64,000 nt of DNA from Rhyacophila brunnea (lineage: Eukaryota; Arthropoda; Insecta; Trichoptera; Rhyacophilidae): the NCBI GenBank assembly GCA_022495005.1, contig JAGYXB010000815.1:310001-374000 (forward strand), in the 5' to 3' direction. How positions within the stretch are numbered: the first letter of the stretch is position 1; the number at the start of each line of letters is the position of its first letter. The notes below the pieces were generated by a model, which was not told where the DNA came from, searched no databases, and saw only the letters and a program-made list of their open reading frames with translations. Made by a program: the position numbers and the translations under genes. Shown here one piece after another: positions 34,972 to 46,100 of the stretch.

Positions 34972-35435
34972 CCACGTTTTCTTAGCTCGTATTCTTGTTT
35001 GTCCGGTGGTTGTTTATCCAGTACAAATCTTGCAATAGATTTTTAACTAACTAGACATTTGAAACTTTTAGAATACATATATCAAAACACGATGCCAATG
35101 CATTCTTTTAATACTTTTAGCCATTTTTAAGTAGAATTGAATTCATTTTCAGTTAATTCTGTTTTGTGTGAAAAGTTAATTCGGTAGAAATCCGTAATCC
35201 AATCCACTATTATTGGTTGCTTACGGGGTGGTCCTAGCAACTAAATTATTAATATATACGTGCGTTACTATGGAATTCAAAATGACAATTCTGTATTCTA
35301 TATTTATTTTATTCAGTATTTCTATCAAGTACAATAAAAAGTTTTTATTAATACATAGAATTGTCAAGTTTATATGATTCAATAGAAAATATAAATAATT
35401 ACAAGATAAAAAGTTCCTTTTATCTTGTAATTATT
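34972..35435 (-). repeat. Interspersed repeat family L, copy C, with terminal hairpin
   Basis: Reverse orientation, from ACCACGTTTTCTTAGCTCG to the AATTACAAGATAAAA end. Unlike the other copies it ends in a perfect hairpin. AATAATTACAAGATAAAA (35394-35411) and TTTTATCTTGTAATTATT (35418-35435) are separated by six bases. This implies that the element's end was duplicated in inverted form. Confidence 0.8.
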
Positions 35436-36695
35436 TTAATCATTGGATACATATTCAAATGAGTTTCCGTGTAGTAAGTAGGTACTTTTAAGCTTCCTTG
35501 TCTACTGCTGAGGTTAATCTTTTAAATAATGTAGCTCAATTTTTACGTAATTTTTTGTTGTATTTCTGCAATTTTAACTAACTGTCTTTGTTGCCATTTC
35601 TTTATATAATGCCATTGTTAAAAAATGTAAGTGGAAAGGGTAGGTAGATTATCTACAATAAAAATAAAATAAATCTAATATTGTGTTGTTATTTATTTAA
35701 CGTGATCATGAAAAGAACTTTTCCACTTTCTTCGACTAGTAATTATTTACCTGCCGCATCTGTAACACTAGTGCAGCTGTTGAATTATATCTCACATCAC
35801 AAAAGTGCCTATTTATAGAGAAGTGTTTGAATACTAAGACTGAAAAGAAAACGCTTTATTTGTAATCCGTACTGGCAGACGTCAAAATAAACAGGGGCTA
35901 TTTTCCTAATGACATGAGAAACACCGCGAAGTAGCGTCTAGTCTAGATATTCATAATTATTCAAATTTTAGACTCTCTGTCTGGCCTGCTAAAACAATAA
36001 TATGATAAAATTGCGTAACTGTGTCCATACACAAATAAACCAATGGCGGATAACCCTCGTATTGGCAGCGGTGTTTATTTTATCGAGGGAACTTATTGAT
36101 TGTAGATTTTGTCATACGATTTTGGCTGCGCGCTATCGATTTTCAGCCAGGAAAATGGCGCCGCGTATAATTTTCTTGAAATACTTTTTACACGTCATTT
36201 TAATTATTATTGCGTCATTCCTTTGTTTTTCTACAGCTGTCAAAAAATTATACAATGAGAATCATCGACTTACGTAGTAAATAGAAAGCAGGAAGTCGTT
36301 AGGTTTAGTCATAATGCGCGGTAAGACAGAACAGAGCAGTAACCGACATAGGAACCCACTTGCATATTTTGTAGGACACATTAAGAAAGAAAAATATAAG
36401 TTACCGAACATATAAATGAGAAATGAGTAATAACATTACTACATACATTTATTGTAGATAAATAAATTGTAGATAACTTCTGTATTTGAATGTCGTATCA
36501 TCCATAAAAAATGCTTAGAGGTGAGCATGTTCGTGTGAAATACGAATAGAAAATTAGACGATAGAATATACACTTTGAAGAATTATTGTTAGATTTATAA
36601 ACGTGCACTTATCAATTCGCACCTCATCTCATATTGTTGCAAGTCCGTTAGTTACTTTTGACATATTATTGTCAATCAAGATGAAAATCTACTAA
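35436..36695. other. Intergenic DNA without recognised gene
   Basis: A 91-codon frame at 36002-36277 has a hydrophobic C-terminal half but no recognisable motif or splice context. I see no mobile element or RNA gene in this stretch. Confidence 0.35.
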
Positions 36696-37084
36696 GTTAG
36701 TACGTACCAATGACATTAATATGGACAAAGCATCTGGAAAAAAAATGACACTCACTTTTTCGTCGGGTCTGCCGAATGGCATAATCTGTTCTAACGCCAT
36801 TACAATAAAGACGATATTGCTATAAATTCCCGATGCTTTTTGTCGGTCTGCCGAATGGTTCGGTTCGAACGGGTTCGCTCAAATGAACACTGACACTAGA
36901 AACACTGTTCTAACTCCATTACAATAAAGGTCATATTGCTATAAATTCCCGATGCGTGATATCGCATAATGGAAATTGCGTGACGTCTACCTATACATGT
37001 GCGGATGTCGCTATGCGCGAATTAACTTGCTAGCTACTGTATTGAGTGCGTTGTCCATTAATAATGTCATTGGTACGTACCAAC
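36696..37084. mobile_element. MITE with TIR GTACGTACCAATGACATTA and internal duplication
   Basis: Left TIR from 36696 (GTTAGTACGTACCAATGACA) is mirrored at the right end up to 37084 (TGTCATTGGTACGTACCAAC). A 51-base unit starting CTGTTCTAACGCCATTACAA is repeated at 36786-36836 and 36905-36955. GTCTGCCGAATGG precedes each. 389 bp, non-coding; target duplication not clear. Confidence 0.82.
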
Positions 37085-37194
37085 AATTTTGTCTATAAGC
37101 CGAGCATGTTTCGTTAATATTGGTTCAGTTATTTTTGGGTTATAACCGAACAAGCAGAGAGACGGACACTCCAATTTTATTATTTCAATCAGCT

Positions 37195-37365
37195 CAACAA
37201 TCCGATGCGGTTACCTCACGAAGAGGCTTCTTAATAAATTTTTGTTTTCACAACTGGATGTTAGCCGCTCGTTAAACCTATTAGGTGTGAGATTTCCATA
37301 GCCGAGATTCCAACTTGAGACCCACGACTTTGTACGCCGGCATGTTACCGCTCAGCCATTATTAT
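37195..37365 (-). mobile_element. SINE-like repeat family S2, copy 3
   Basis: Degenerate reverse copy. It shows CTGGATGTTAGCCGCTCG, AACCTATTAGGT and ATTCCAACTTGAGACCCACG, followed by a tRNA-like CATGTTACCGCTCAGCC. Confidence 0.5.
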
Positions 37366-37580
37366 TATCAATATGTGTCGATTAGTACCTACCTCCCATT
37401 ACCCCGCCACATCTTGTCGCGGGTTTCAAGTATTATTTTTATTAATACTTAGGTAATATTAAATGGTTGATTTTCTATGACGCAGACGACGCAAGCGATT
37501 CGTTCGTTAAACTGTCGAACGAAAAAAATATTAAATTGTACCAAAATATGAAAATTTCTCACAAATTGAGTAGGTATACA

Positions 37581-38179
37581 CAGTGACGTCCCGTGGGGGT
37601 AGGCAGATTGAGCGTCGCTTGGGGGCGGCAGTTACTCGAAGGGCGGCAAATCAAGGAGAATCATTAGGTATATATAGAAATAGCTACCTGAAGGTAGTAA
37701 TAACGGAAATATCTTTACATTAAAAAATCAGCTCACTGGTTGGAAACAAAATGTAATAATTAACTAACATACAAGGTTTAATAGGACTATATTTTTGTTG
37801 GGTTCGCGATGTCTAGTTTACTTCTGTTGTCCTTGGAGGTCACGTCCTTGATGACCAGCAATGACACGTGCAGATTATTGAATTATATGTAGGTACATAC
37901 TTGCCTAATTTAAAATTTATCCAAATATTTTTGCCACTCGCGAGTTTAGGAAGTTGCCAGGTGTATTTTTAAATGTATCTGAAACCGTGGAAATATTTCT
38001 ATTGAAGCAGAGATAGCATTTAAGTTAGATTTAGTAGTATACATTTTGTCGGTAATGTAGCTATACCACACATTTCTTAGATATTCTTGTCAGAAGGATA
38101 ATGGAAAATATTCTATTGAAAAAATGGGGCGGCATTTTGGCGCTTCTTAGGGGCGGCATTTTGTCTAGGGACGTCACTG
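37581..38179. mobile_element. hAT-like non-autonomous element (family D), copy 2
   Basis: Starts CAGTGACGTCCCGTGG and ends CTAGGGACGTCACTG. Flanks GGTATACA (37573-37580) and GGTATATA (38180-38187) agree at 7 of 8. 599 bp, inverted relative to copy 1 (15997-16550). Shared blocks include CACTCGCGAGTTT / AAACTCGCGAGTG. Confidence 0.9.
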
Positions 38180-38187
38180 GGTATATA

Positions 38188-39112
38188 ATATTACCCAAAA
38201 TATAACAAAATCCCTGCAACAAAAATATCAAAGACCTATAACATTATCAGTCAAACATTACATACATACAAAAATCAGCCACTAATAATATTATTATGTG
38301 TCATCACTCATCACTGTCAATTGGGAAAAGATTAGTACCTAGGTACATTATTTTTTGACTAGGTACATTTATTTTGTAGTTGGAATTTATGATTTTTATT
38401 TTATGGTTTATTAAAAAAAACAATCAGTGCCTCGGGCCTCCAAGTATCTAAACCCGCCGCTCACCGCTGAATGTGACTTCATAAAAATTAGAATTCTGAT
38501 TTGACCACAAATTTCCCGGGTCAATGGCCTACGCTGTCTCGTAATAAATACGCAGGAAAAATATCGGCGTGTGCTTAGCGGGTGTCGATGGCAATTAATC
38601 CTCTGTTTCGCCGTCATCTGGAGGGTACCATCTTATAAGCGTATTTAGTATTCTGACTCCATTTCCACCTCGCCCACCGTGCGTAGAACTCACGATCACA
38701 GATACACAAACCTTTGTATTGACAACAGTGCCGTCCGTCAATTCCTCACTCGCAATATTGTACTTCAATAGTGCCCTTGTTCAAAACATCCGTGTATTTT
38801 TCCTAGATATCATTTCGAAAGCTGGCGGACGTGACGCGAAAGTGACGTGTGCGAACTTTTCCGGGAAACCCCGGATATACGAGGCCTAGTCGGAGTAATC
38901 CCTTGTACAGAATCCGGTTTAATTAAACGTATGATTAGCTCTTCCACTCACTCGCGTGTCTACTATTATAGAAGTAGGCAAACTTTCTTTTCAAATGTAG
39001 AAAATTGGTCATCTCGGTTTTAATGATATTCATATTTTAAAATACTCTTAGTTAGTATTTTAAAATTGTATAGCACGATCAGTATGTTATGTCCGATTGT
39101 CTGTATTTACGT
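38188..39112. other. Intergenic DNA without recognised gene
   Basis: A GC-richer patch near 38420-38900 contains short frames on the - strand but no recognisable motif. No splice signals stand out. Confidence 0.3.
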
Positions 39113-39564
39113 CATGGCCCCCACATCCTGAACCGGGCCCCCATGCTAGGATCTTTGGTGGGCCCCCTACCTATCGCTAGGTTTAAAGGAAGTATGATGC
39201 TCAACAGTATTGTTTTCCAAATGGTGCTCGAGAAAAAAATAGGGAGTGTATTTTTGGCGTTTTTTTGTATTTCTTAATACAGCCACTTGAAGTATGGAAT
39301 TGTCAATTGGATCATACAAGCACATTTTAAAGTGTTAGTGTTAGTAGTACACTATTGAAGTATGGAGTTGTCAATTGGATCATACAAGCACATTTTAAAG
39401 TGTTAGTATTTACGAAGTATAATAGCGCCGTAAGCGACTTTTTTACTATTATAGCAAATTTGTTATGTGTATTTATCTCACTTATCTGATCGACCTGTCA
39501 CGCCGGGCCACCCTGAGCCCAGGCCCCCAGGGTGTCAACCCCCCCCCCCCTGTTGGTGTACATG
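39113..39564. mobile_element. hAT-like MITE (family G), copy 4, with internal tandem duplication
   Basis: Starts CATGGCCCCCACATCCTG and ends TGTTGGTGTACATG. It is flanked by the perfect octamer ATTTACGT (39105-39112, 39565-39572). Inside, a unit starting TTGAAGTATGGAATTGTCAA is repeated at 39287-39340 and 39355-39408, a 68-base period. 452 bp, non-coding. Confidence 0.9.
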
Positions 39565-39662
39565 ATTTACGTGGATTAATTCATTAATACTTGCGCAGAT
39601 GTAAAGACATTAGGTACCTATATTAATTAAAGTATACCTCAATAGTACATAAATACTGATTT

Positions 39663-39845
39663 CAGTGCTCGAAATGAACCAGAACGCACCGGAGCGCGTC
39701 TACGATTTCTCAAAGCCTCGATATTATCGCTTCGTCGTGTGGAAAAAATAATTCGACCGTCTGAGTTAACACATAACTTTTTAAAATATACATAAAATTA
39801 GATAAATATGTTGATACTTTCGGAAAATTTCCATTTCGAGCGCTG
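39663..39845. mobile_element. hAT-like MITE (family C), copy 3
   Basis: Starts CAGTGCTCGAAATG and ends CATTTCGAGCGCTG. 183 bp. The flanking octamers no longer match, so the duplication has decayed. The internal ATTCGACCGTCTGAG block matches copy 2 (ATTCGATCAACTGAG). Confidence 0.75.
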
Positions 39846-40729
39846 TCATTCCATATTATAATTAAGTAATGACGATCGGATTCGGTTTCGGTTTTCTTAA
39901 AAAGACATTGACAACTGATGATCAATTATTAAGTTATGTGGATTGCGTCGGTATGTTGGTACCCATGCTATTTTACAACTTGTGTTATATTTTAATTAAT
40001 AATTATTGGCGGCGATTTTTGCGTCCCTTGATTTAAATTCATCTGTCCGCAGAAGTGAAAAAAAAATCCAGGTCGTACTACACCACTGACTATAAATAAT
40101 AACTGAAACTTACTGCACTACTAATGTAAAGTAAATGAACTCTCAATACGTTATTTTCTACGATGAATTTTTAGATGACCATTAGAAGATCCTCGTTATT
40201 TCACATTTTAACTAAAACTGAGGTCGAAGACTGCCTAAAATGTCCTAACATATCGAGAGTATCAATAATTATTGATTGTGCTCCCAATGTACAAACTAAC
40301 CAGCAATGTTGATGACAATCGGGAAACCAAATCGTTTTGAATATCGATATATTCCACTTGAGTGAGTGAGTTCATACGGATGTTGTTTTATGAATTTTTA
40401 AGATTGCATTACATTCCCCTTATATACCTCTACTTATTACTTAATTTAGTATATTTTGTCGCACTGTGTTTTTTAACTTTAATTTAACAGTACCTATTTC
40501 ACTGTTTTATTATGTCATATAATTTTCTTAATATCTTTCATGGCGAACGTCTTGAACTTTTAATAATGTCCGCTCATGTACAAAAAACAATCAATTTGAG
40601 TCATGTCTTCTTTCTGCAATAATAATTTAAAAGTGAAAAACTGATATTTTTCTCAATACAATCGTTAGTTTCTACAATATGTAACCATAAAAATTAAATT
40701 GCAATGCCAAATTTTATAAAACTGATCAA

Positions 40730-41015
40730 GGCCGTAGCTAAGGGTGATGGCATTGTGGGGCAATGCTTTGCCTTAAAATACGAATGCCCTACCTAAAAAA
40801 TAGCCAATTCCACGTTTTTTATTGGACCATTAATAATTTGTGTATTCCTATTTGACGTGCCTCTTTATATGTATCAGTCTGATAAAAATGTGATAAAATG
40901 GGGGTTCTTACAATATTTTCTTCTACACTAATCCTGGTACTCAATACATGACCAAAATTGGCGCACCACTACAAATTTCTGATGCTCTACCTAAAACTTG
41001 TATCTAGCTACGGTC
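40730..41015. mobile_element. Possible MITE with GGCCGTAGCTA ends
   Basis: GGCCGTAGCTA (40730-40740) and TAGCTACGGTC (41005-41015) form short imperfect inverted ends around 286 bp. ATGCCCTACCTAAAA and ATGCTCTACCTAAAA occur inside. The target duplication is unclear. Confidence 0.45.
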
Positions 41016-41250
41016 ATGCATCAAATACTATCTATTATCATTTAAAATAGAAAATAACTGTATTTAAATTCACCTATAATTATATAAATGTACCTAATTT
41101 GTCGACTATTTCACTATATTAGTAATATTGAAATATTTAGCGACACCACTGTCGTTTAATATGGGACAAATCTCCATAGCACGTAGTTACTTACTACGTA
41201 TGCCGGCCACTGTATCTAAATTAACCCAAATTTCGTTTCCTGTCGTTTCA

Positions 41251-41415
41251 GATCTCCTCCTGTGGGCGGTCGTCGTCCTCCGCTGCTGCGAAGCTATCCT
41301 CATCATCGTCGCCGTCACGGGGCCAGACCTCGGCGGGCGCAGCGAGCCGCGGCCGATCCGACACGAGCACCACGGAATCCTCGCACCCCACAAGAAAACC
41401 CGGCCTCACGATCTG
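41251..41415 (+). CDS. Possible terminal exon or transcribed exon of an unknown gene
   Basis: A strong acceptor (TTTCGTTTCCTGTCGTTTCAG) ends at 41250, and a sharply GC-rich island follows to about 41470. In frame with 41251 there are 54 codons before TGA (41413-41415). They encode a Ser/Ala-rich tail (SSCGRSSSSAAAKLSSSSS near the start), and 41 of 54 third positions are G or C. The other two + frames and one - frame are also open, as expected in GC-rich DNA, so the frame choice is inference. ATTAAA at 41637-41642 could serve as a polyadenylation signal. It could instead be a 5'-UTR exon of the FAR gene 1.7 kb downstream. Confidence 0.35.
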
Positions 41416-42734
41416 ACGCCGCGGCCGGAAACGAGGGGCGGCCGGAAGACGGGACCGATCGACCGCGCACAACACTAATAATAATTCGTCAGCACAATAA
41501 TTAAAAAAAGATAAACTAACATCTCTCTGATCTGGCGGGAACCGGGGAAATCAAGAAGATCAATTTAATAACTACATCGTCATCAAGAATCGGGACGTCA
41601 ATGCGGTGTCATTACTGCTTGGTAACTTTGTGCGACATTAAAATTGTATTATTATTATACGCTGTGGTTAATCTGTGTAATCAGGAAGTTCAATTATTGT
41701 AGGGAGTATCTAATAATGTAATGCTGTGGACGTGGCCTAATCGGATTATAAGAAGAAAAAGTTATATAGTTCGAAACGAAGAATATTCGTGAAATTTGTG
41801 TGTAAATGGCGGGAATTAATTGATCAATATAGAGGTTTAGTTATTGTATAGTTGTAACATTTGAATATGGAATAGGTAGCCATAAATGGCTGACGTGAGA
41901 ATAGAGATGTCTGCCACGATGGCAGATGATTTATAAATACATGCGTGCTATATTGATAACAATATCGTTAAACAATATTAATTTAGTCAGAAATTTTGTA
42001 CAGTTGAGTGTCTGCGATGTTTTACTTGGGGGAAATTGGGGAAAAGTTGGTAAAATAGTAAACAGTTATGGTTTATGTACATATTGCATAAAATCATTTA
42101 CAACGTGCCACTTACATTGAATTGGCATTTCCAATCAAGCAATACCTAATATATTTTTCAAACTATTAACTGGTACCCGGTATTTATGATTTTGGCGGGA
42201 AAAAATATTGTGGAGATTTGTATAAATGATTTTACTTCATTCGTGATAGGTAACTAGGAATATATTTAAATTTAATATCAAATTTATTTGCCATAATACA
42301 TTATAAAATGGATCCCTACTTAGTAATGTTTTTTTACATATAACAAATTTTATGAATTTGCGAATGACTATAAAAATATATTACTTATAGTAAACGCACA
42401 AAACATAGCATGGTTATAATATATATAATATTATTAAATACCTACATCGTTCTAGTATAGCAAAGTTATCTTATCCGGCTTTAGTCATCAATGACATATT
42501 AAACTAAATATTATATTATAATATATATTTTTCATTTTTTGAGAAATAAATAGCGATGTTTTTTATACCTACAGAAAGATCGGGCCGACCATGAAGAAAA
42601 ACATAGATTAATTGAGATGGATTATTATTTCAAATTTAGAACTAATAAATTATTGTTTCGGTAAAGAAAGAAACAAACGAATGAATATGCTGATTTGAAC
42701 TGAAGTTCTTTTTAACAAAAGTGTCTCACCAAAA

Positions 42735-42740
42735 TCAGTG
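42735..42740 (+). promoter_or_regulatory. Initiator-like TCAGTG, candidate FAR transcription start
   Basis: TCAGTG matches the arthropod Inr consensus TCAGTY except for the last base. It lies 190 bases before the FAR start codon, in a stretch with no other gene. No TATA box sits at the right spacing. Weak evidence; an upstream non-coding exon could place the true start elsewhere. Confidence 0.2.
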
Positions 42741-42924
42741 CAGTGTAATTCAATTATTTGAATATAGTAAGCGCGCAGTACGCAAATTATTGTCGTGGCG
42801 GATGTTAGAAAAAGTGTTGCAATTGTGCTAAATTATAAATAATAATAAGAAAACGAGACGCTTGCTTGCGGAGTGGCAGTGAAAAGTTTAAAATTATTAT
42901 CAAAGACGATTGTGCTATTCGAAG

Positions 42925-43047
42925 ATGGCTAGCACGGCGGCCATTCCGCCGCAGGGCTACTACAACAAAACGGATTACCTGCCGGTGGCCGACTTCTACG
43001 CCGACAGATCCATTTTCATAACTGGCGGCACTGGATTTATGGGGAAG
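42925..43047 (+). CDS. FAR exon 1 (residues 1-41)
   Basis: Carries the start codon and the dinucleotide-binding loop: [13 protein letters not shown] ends the exon. The exon ends in phase 0 at AAG/GTCAGT. The first 20 or so residues ([18 protein letters not shown]) are not part of the conserved domain; no signal peptide is apparent. Continuing past 43047 the frame meets intron sequence. Confidence 0.95.
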
Positions 43048-43113
43048 GTCAGTATTTTTTCAAATTTTACTTTCATATTTTTAATCCATTTATGGCATTG
43101 TTCAAGCAAACCC

Positions 43114-43144
<31 letters not shown>

Positions 43145-46100
43145 GGCTTACTTGATTGAAATTGGCCATTCAATATGCAAGCAATTAAACAAAATTAGAA
43201 ACATCAAAATAGTTAATAAGAAAAACATCGTTATTTTTCATAAAATATTAATCAACATACCTACTGATATATTATTGTAAAAAATGACGTCTTATTTATT
43301 ATAATAAAAAATCTTATTAATTTTTAGGGTTTGGAACATATTTTATAATAAAAAGTTTAAATAAAAAAAGTATATACTGGCAGCACTAATTTAACTGTCA
43401 GAAACATAACCTCAACTGCTGTCAAATCGGCAACAACTCGATATATTACATGGTATAATCACCTCAGAGGGCACTGACAATGTATACAGATAATTTTAGA
43501 ATAGAACATTATCTTCGCCAAAGGAGCATCGGTATTGTGCAGAACCTCTATTCCTTTCCTTTCAACTTGATCTATCATTATTTTCAAAGATGAGCTTAAT
43601 TTTTGAAATAGGTAGGTACATTACAGTCCACTCATTCAAATACGTTTATAATTTATTTCATTGGGAAATTAGGTGAAGTAGACTAAATAGTGGAAGGTTA
43701 TCATTATCATCATCAGCTTGTTTTAATTCACTGCTAGATGAATGCCTCCTCTCTCTCCACTCTTATCGGTTCCTCGTTCTTCTGTGGAACCGTAATATTT
43801 CTCCATTCCAATGTACCTTAGAGCGGCCTTTCAGTCGTTTTATATCTCTGGTACTACCGTATTATCGCATTTGTCCAGTGGCCGTCCTGTCTGTGAGCTG
43901 TGACCGGCCCATAATATATAAGGGTTTTGGGTAAAAATATGCCGCAGATGCCCGCATGAGTTTTTATAACTTTCTTTTTAACATGCTAACCAAACCCAAC
44001 CTAATCTAACATAACCTAACCTAATCTAACCTACCCCAACCTAATATAGGTAATCTTAGTGTGTGATAATGATGCATCGAAATTTCAAATTTTAAATTAA
44101 CAATTGGATCGAAAAGCATCTGCGCCGAAAGAAAAAGGTATTTGATATAATTGTTTACATGGAATAAACTGTTTTCGTAAAATAAAATTATAAAAGCTCA
44201 TGCGGGCATCTGCGTCATAATTACCGGGTTTTGGTATACTTAATTACAATATTAATACTATCGACCGAAGGTACTTGAATGGAATGTCTGGCGAACACAT
44301 ATATTGTTTTTCAATTTATGTTTGGAGTCAGAGTTTGGACCTAATAGGTTGAGCAAGTGGCTAACATCCACTTCTCGTAAAAACAAAAATCGGTCAATAA
44401 AACCTCCACTTTGTGACAGCCCATAATATATGAACTTCTTAGGATCAAACATGGTAAAAAATAGATGGATAATGAATTATTACATTCATCATCCAACAGT
44501 GATTATCTAAAATTAGGTAGTTTAGTTTGTTATAAATAATTTGCTTACAGTTTCCAATGATCAATAAATTAAAAATAATGCCAATGATAACATTAGGTCC
44601 AAAGATAGCATTTATACGATATTGTAATGCATGGGCATTTGAAAGGAATCTAAATAAGATGTCTACACTTTTTGATAATTTGGAATTACGTGTCCTTATA
44701 CAATATTGAATAATCTAAAATCCTTTGAAAATTACAGTGATGGCGGTGTAATTGGTATATCACACGGTTGGCAAATATATATATTTTTCTATCTTTATTT
44801 GATCCAATGGGTTGGCTAACAACCGCTCCTCATAAAAAGTGATCTGTTAATATTACATCCACTCTATAAACCCCCATATGCTCCGCTCAAGAGCGAAAAT
44901 AGTATTTAAATTTTGACTCTTGATAAAATTCATAGTTTCCTCTGTATCTGCATAACTCGGCAGCCTCACCTGTTACTTTGATGTTGTGTAGTTTATTACG
45001 GCTTTTAAATTTTTTGAAACCGTCCGTGGCTTGCAGTAAATGTATTAGTATCAACACTATCATCATTTTTACACTTTATGTCTTCAAAATGACTCAAGGC
45101 TGTATATTGTATAAGTACAAGGCTTATTGGAATTTGTTGTTGCTGCATATCTTCCATCCATATAACCAATATTTCCATTTCTTCTATTAATATTCCTCTT
45201 TTTTTGGTAATTATCGTAGATTACATTACTACTATTTTTATTACATGATCCATATATACCTAACATAATATTCTATGTAAACACAAGCACAGAGGAACAC
45301 ACTGCAGCAAAAAAACCTTCTTTTTTTTTTAAATCGCGTAAGTACGAATTCGAGTTGAGAATTAAGTCGAGGACTTACTGTACAATAATAACAGCATTTT
45401 GAAAGTGACATTTATGTTATTATAAAATAACTTCTTCCAGAAAGACGGAAAGCAACATTGATACATATTTTTAAATTTCAGTTATGAAGGTTATGATCAA
45501 TGAATATCAAAAATAATGATTGATCAAGATACATACTGACAATTAGCGATAAAATACATTTAAACAGTAGATTGGATAGTTGCTACCAAATTGGTCATCC
45601 AAAGAACTTAAAATAAATGCCGTTAAATAATAGTCCATTAATCTATTTTTGCATGATTTGCTTACAAATACATGGAACTTAATTCCATCAGATTCAAATA
45701 TGTAACTTTGAGATTGGGGTAGAATTTGACGTTAACAGACCCATGGATATGGTCAGTGCTTCATTTTACAGAACGTTTGCTTGTCCATTCACTCATTACT
45801 TTACATGTTGTATTTGCACTATGAGAAAAGAGCCAATGTCATTATTTAGGTTCTATTATAAGATGATAACTAATATGTACATATATTTATACAGTTTTTT
45901 CAAGAATACATCATAATTTTATTTCAGTTGGTACCTATTCATAATATACAAAAATTATTTGATACGACACAAATTTCATTTGCACACTTTTTCAACTAAG
46001 TAATATTATTTACCTTTTATAAAAAATATTTAAATGTACAAAGTCAATTCATGAAAAATTATAGCTATCCATATAAATCTTCACAATTTATATTTTCTAA

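Noticed and set aside
41187..41475. Overlapping - strand frames of 68 and 75 codons in the GC island (one with an acidic DGDDDEDSF tail)
   Set aside because: They mirror the GC-rich + strand segment. The acceptor-like tract reads only on the + strand, and open frames on all strands are expected where stop codons are rare.
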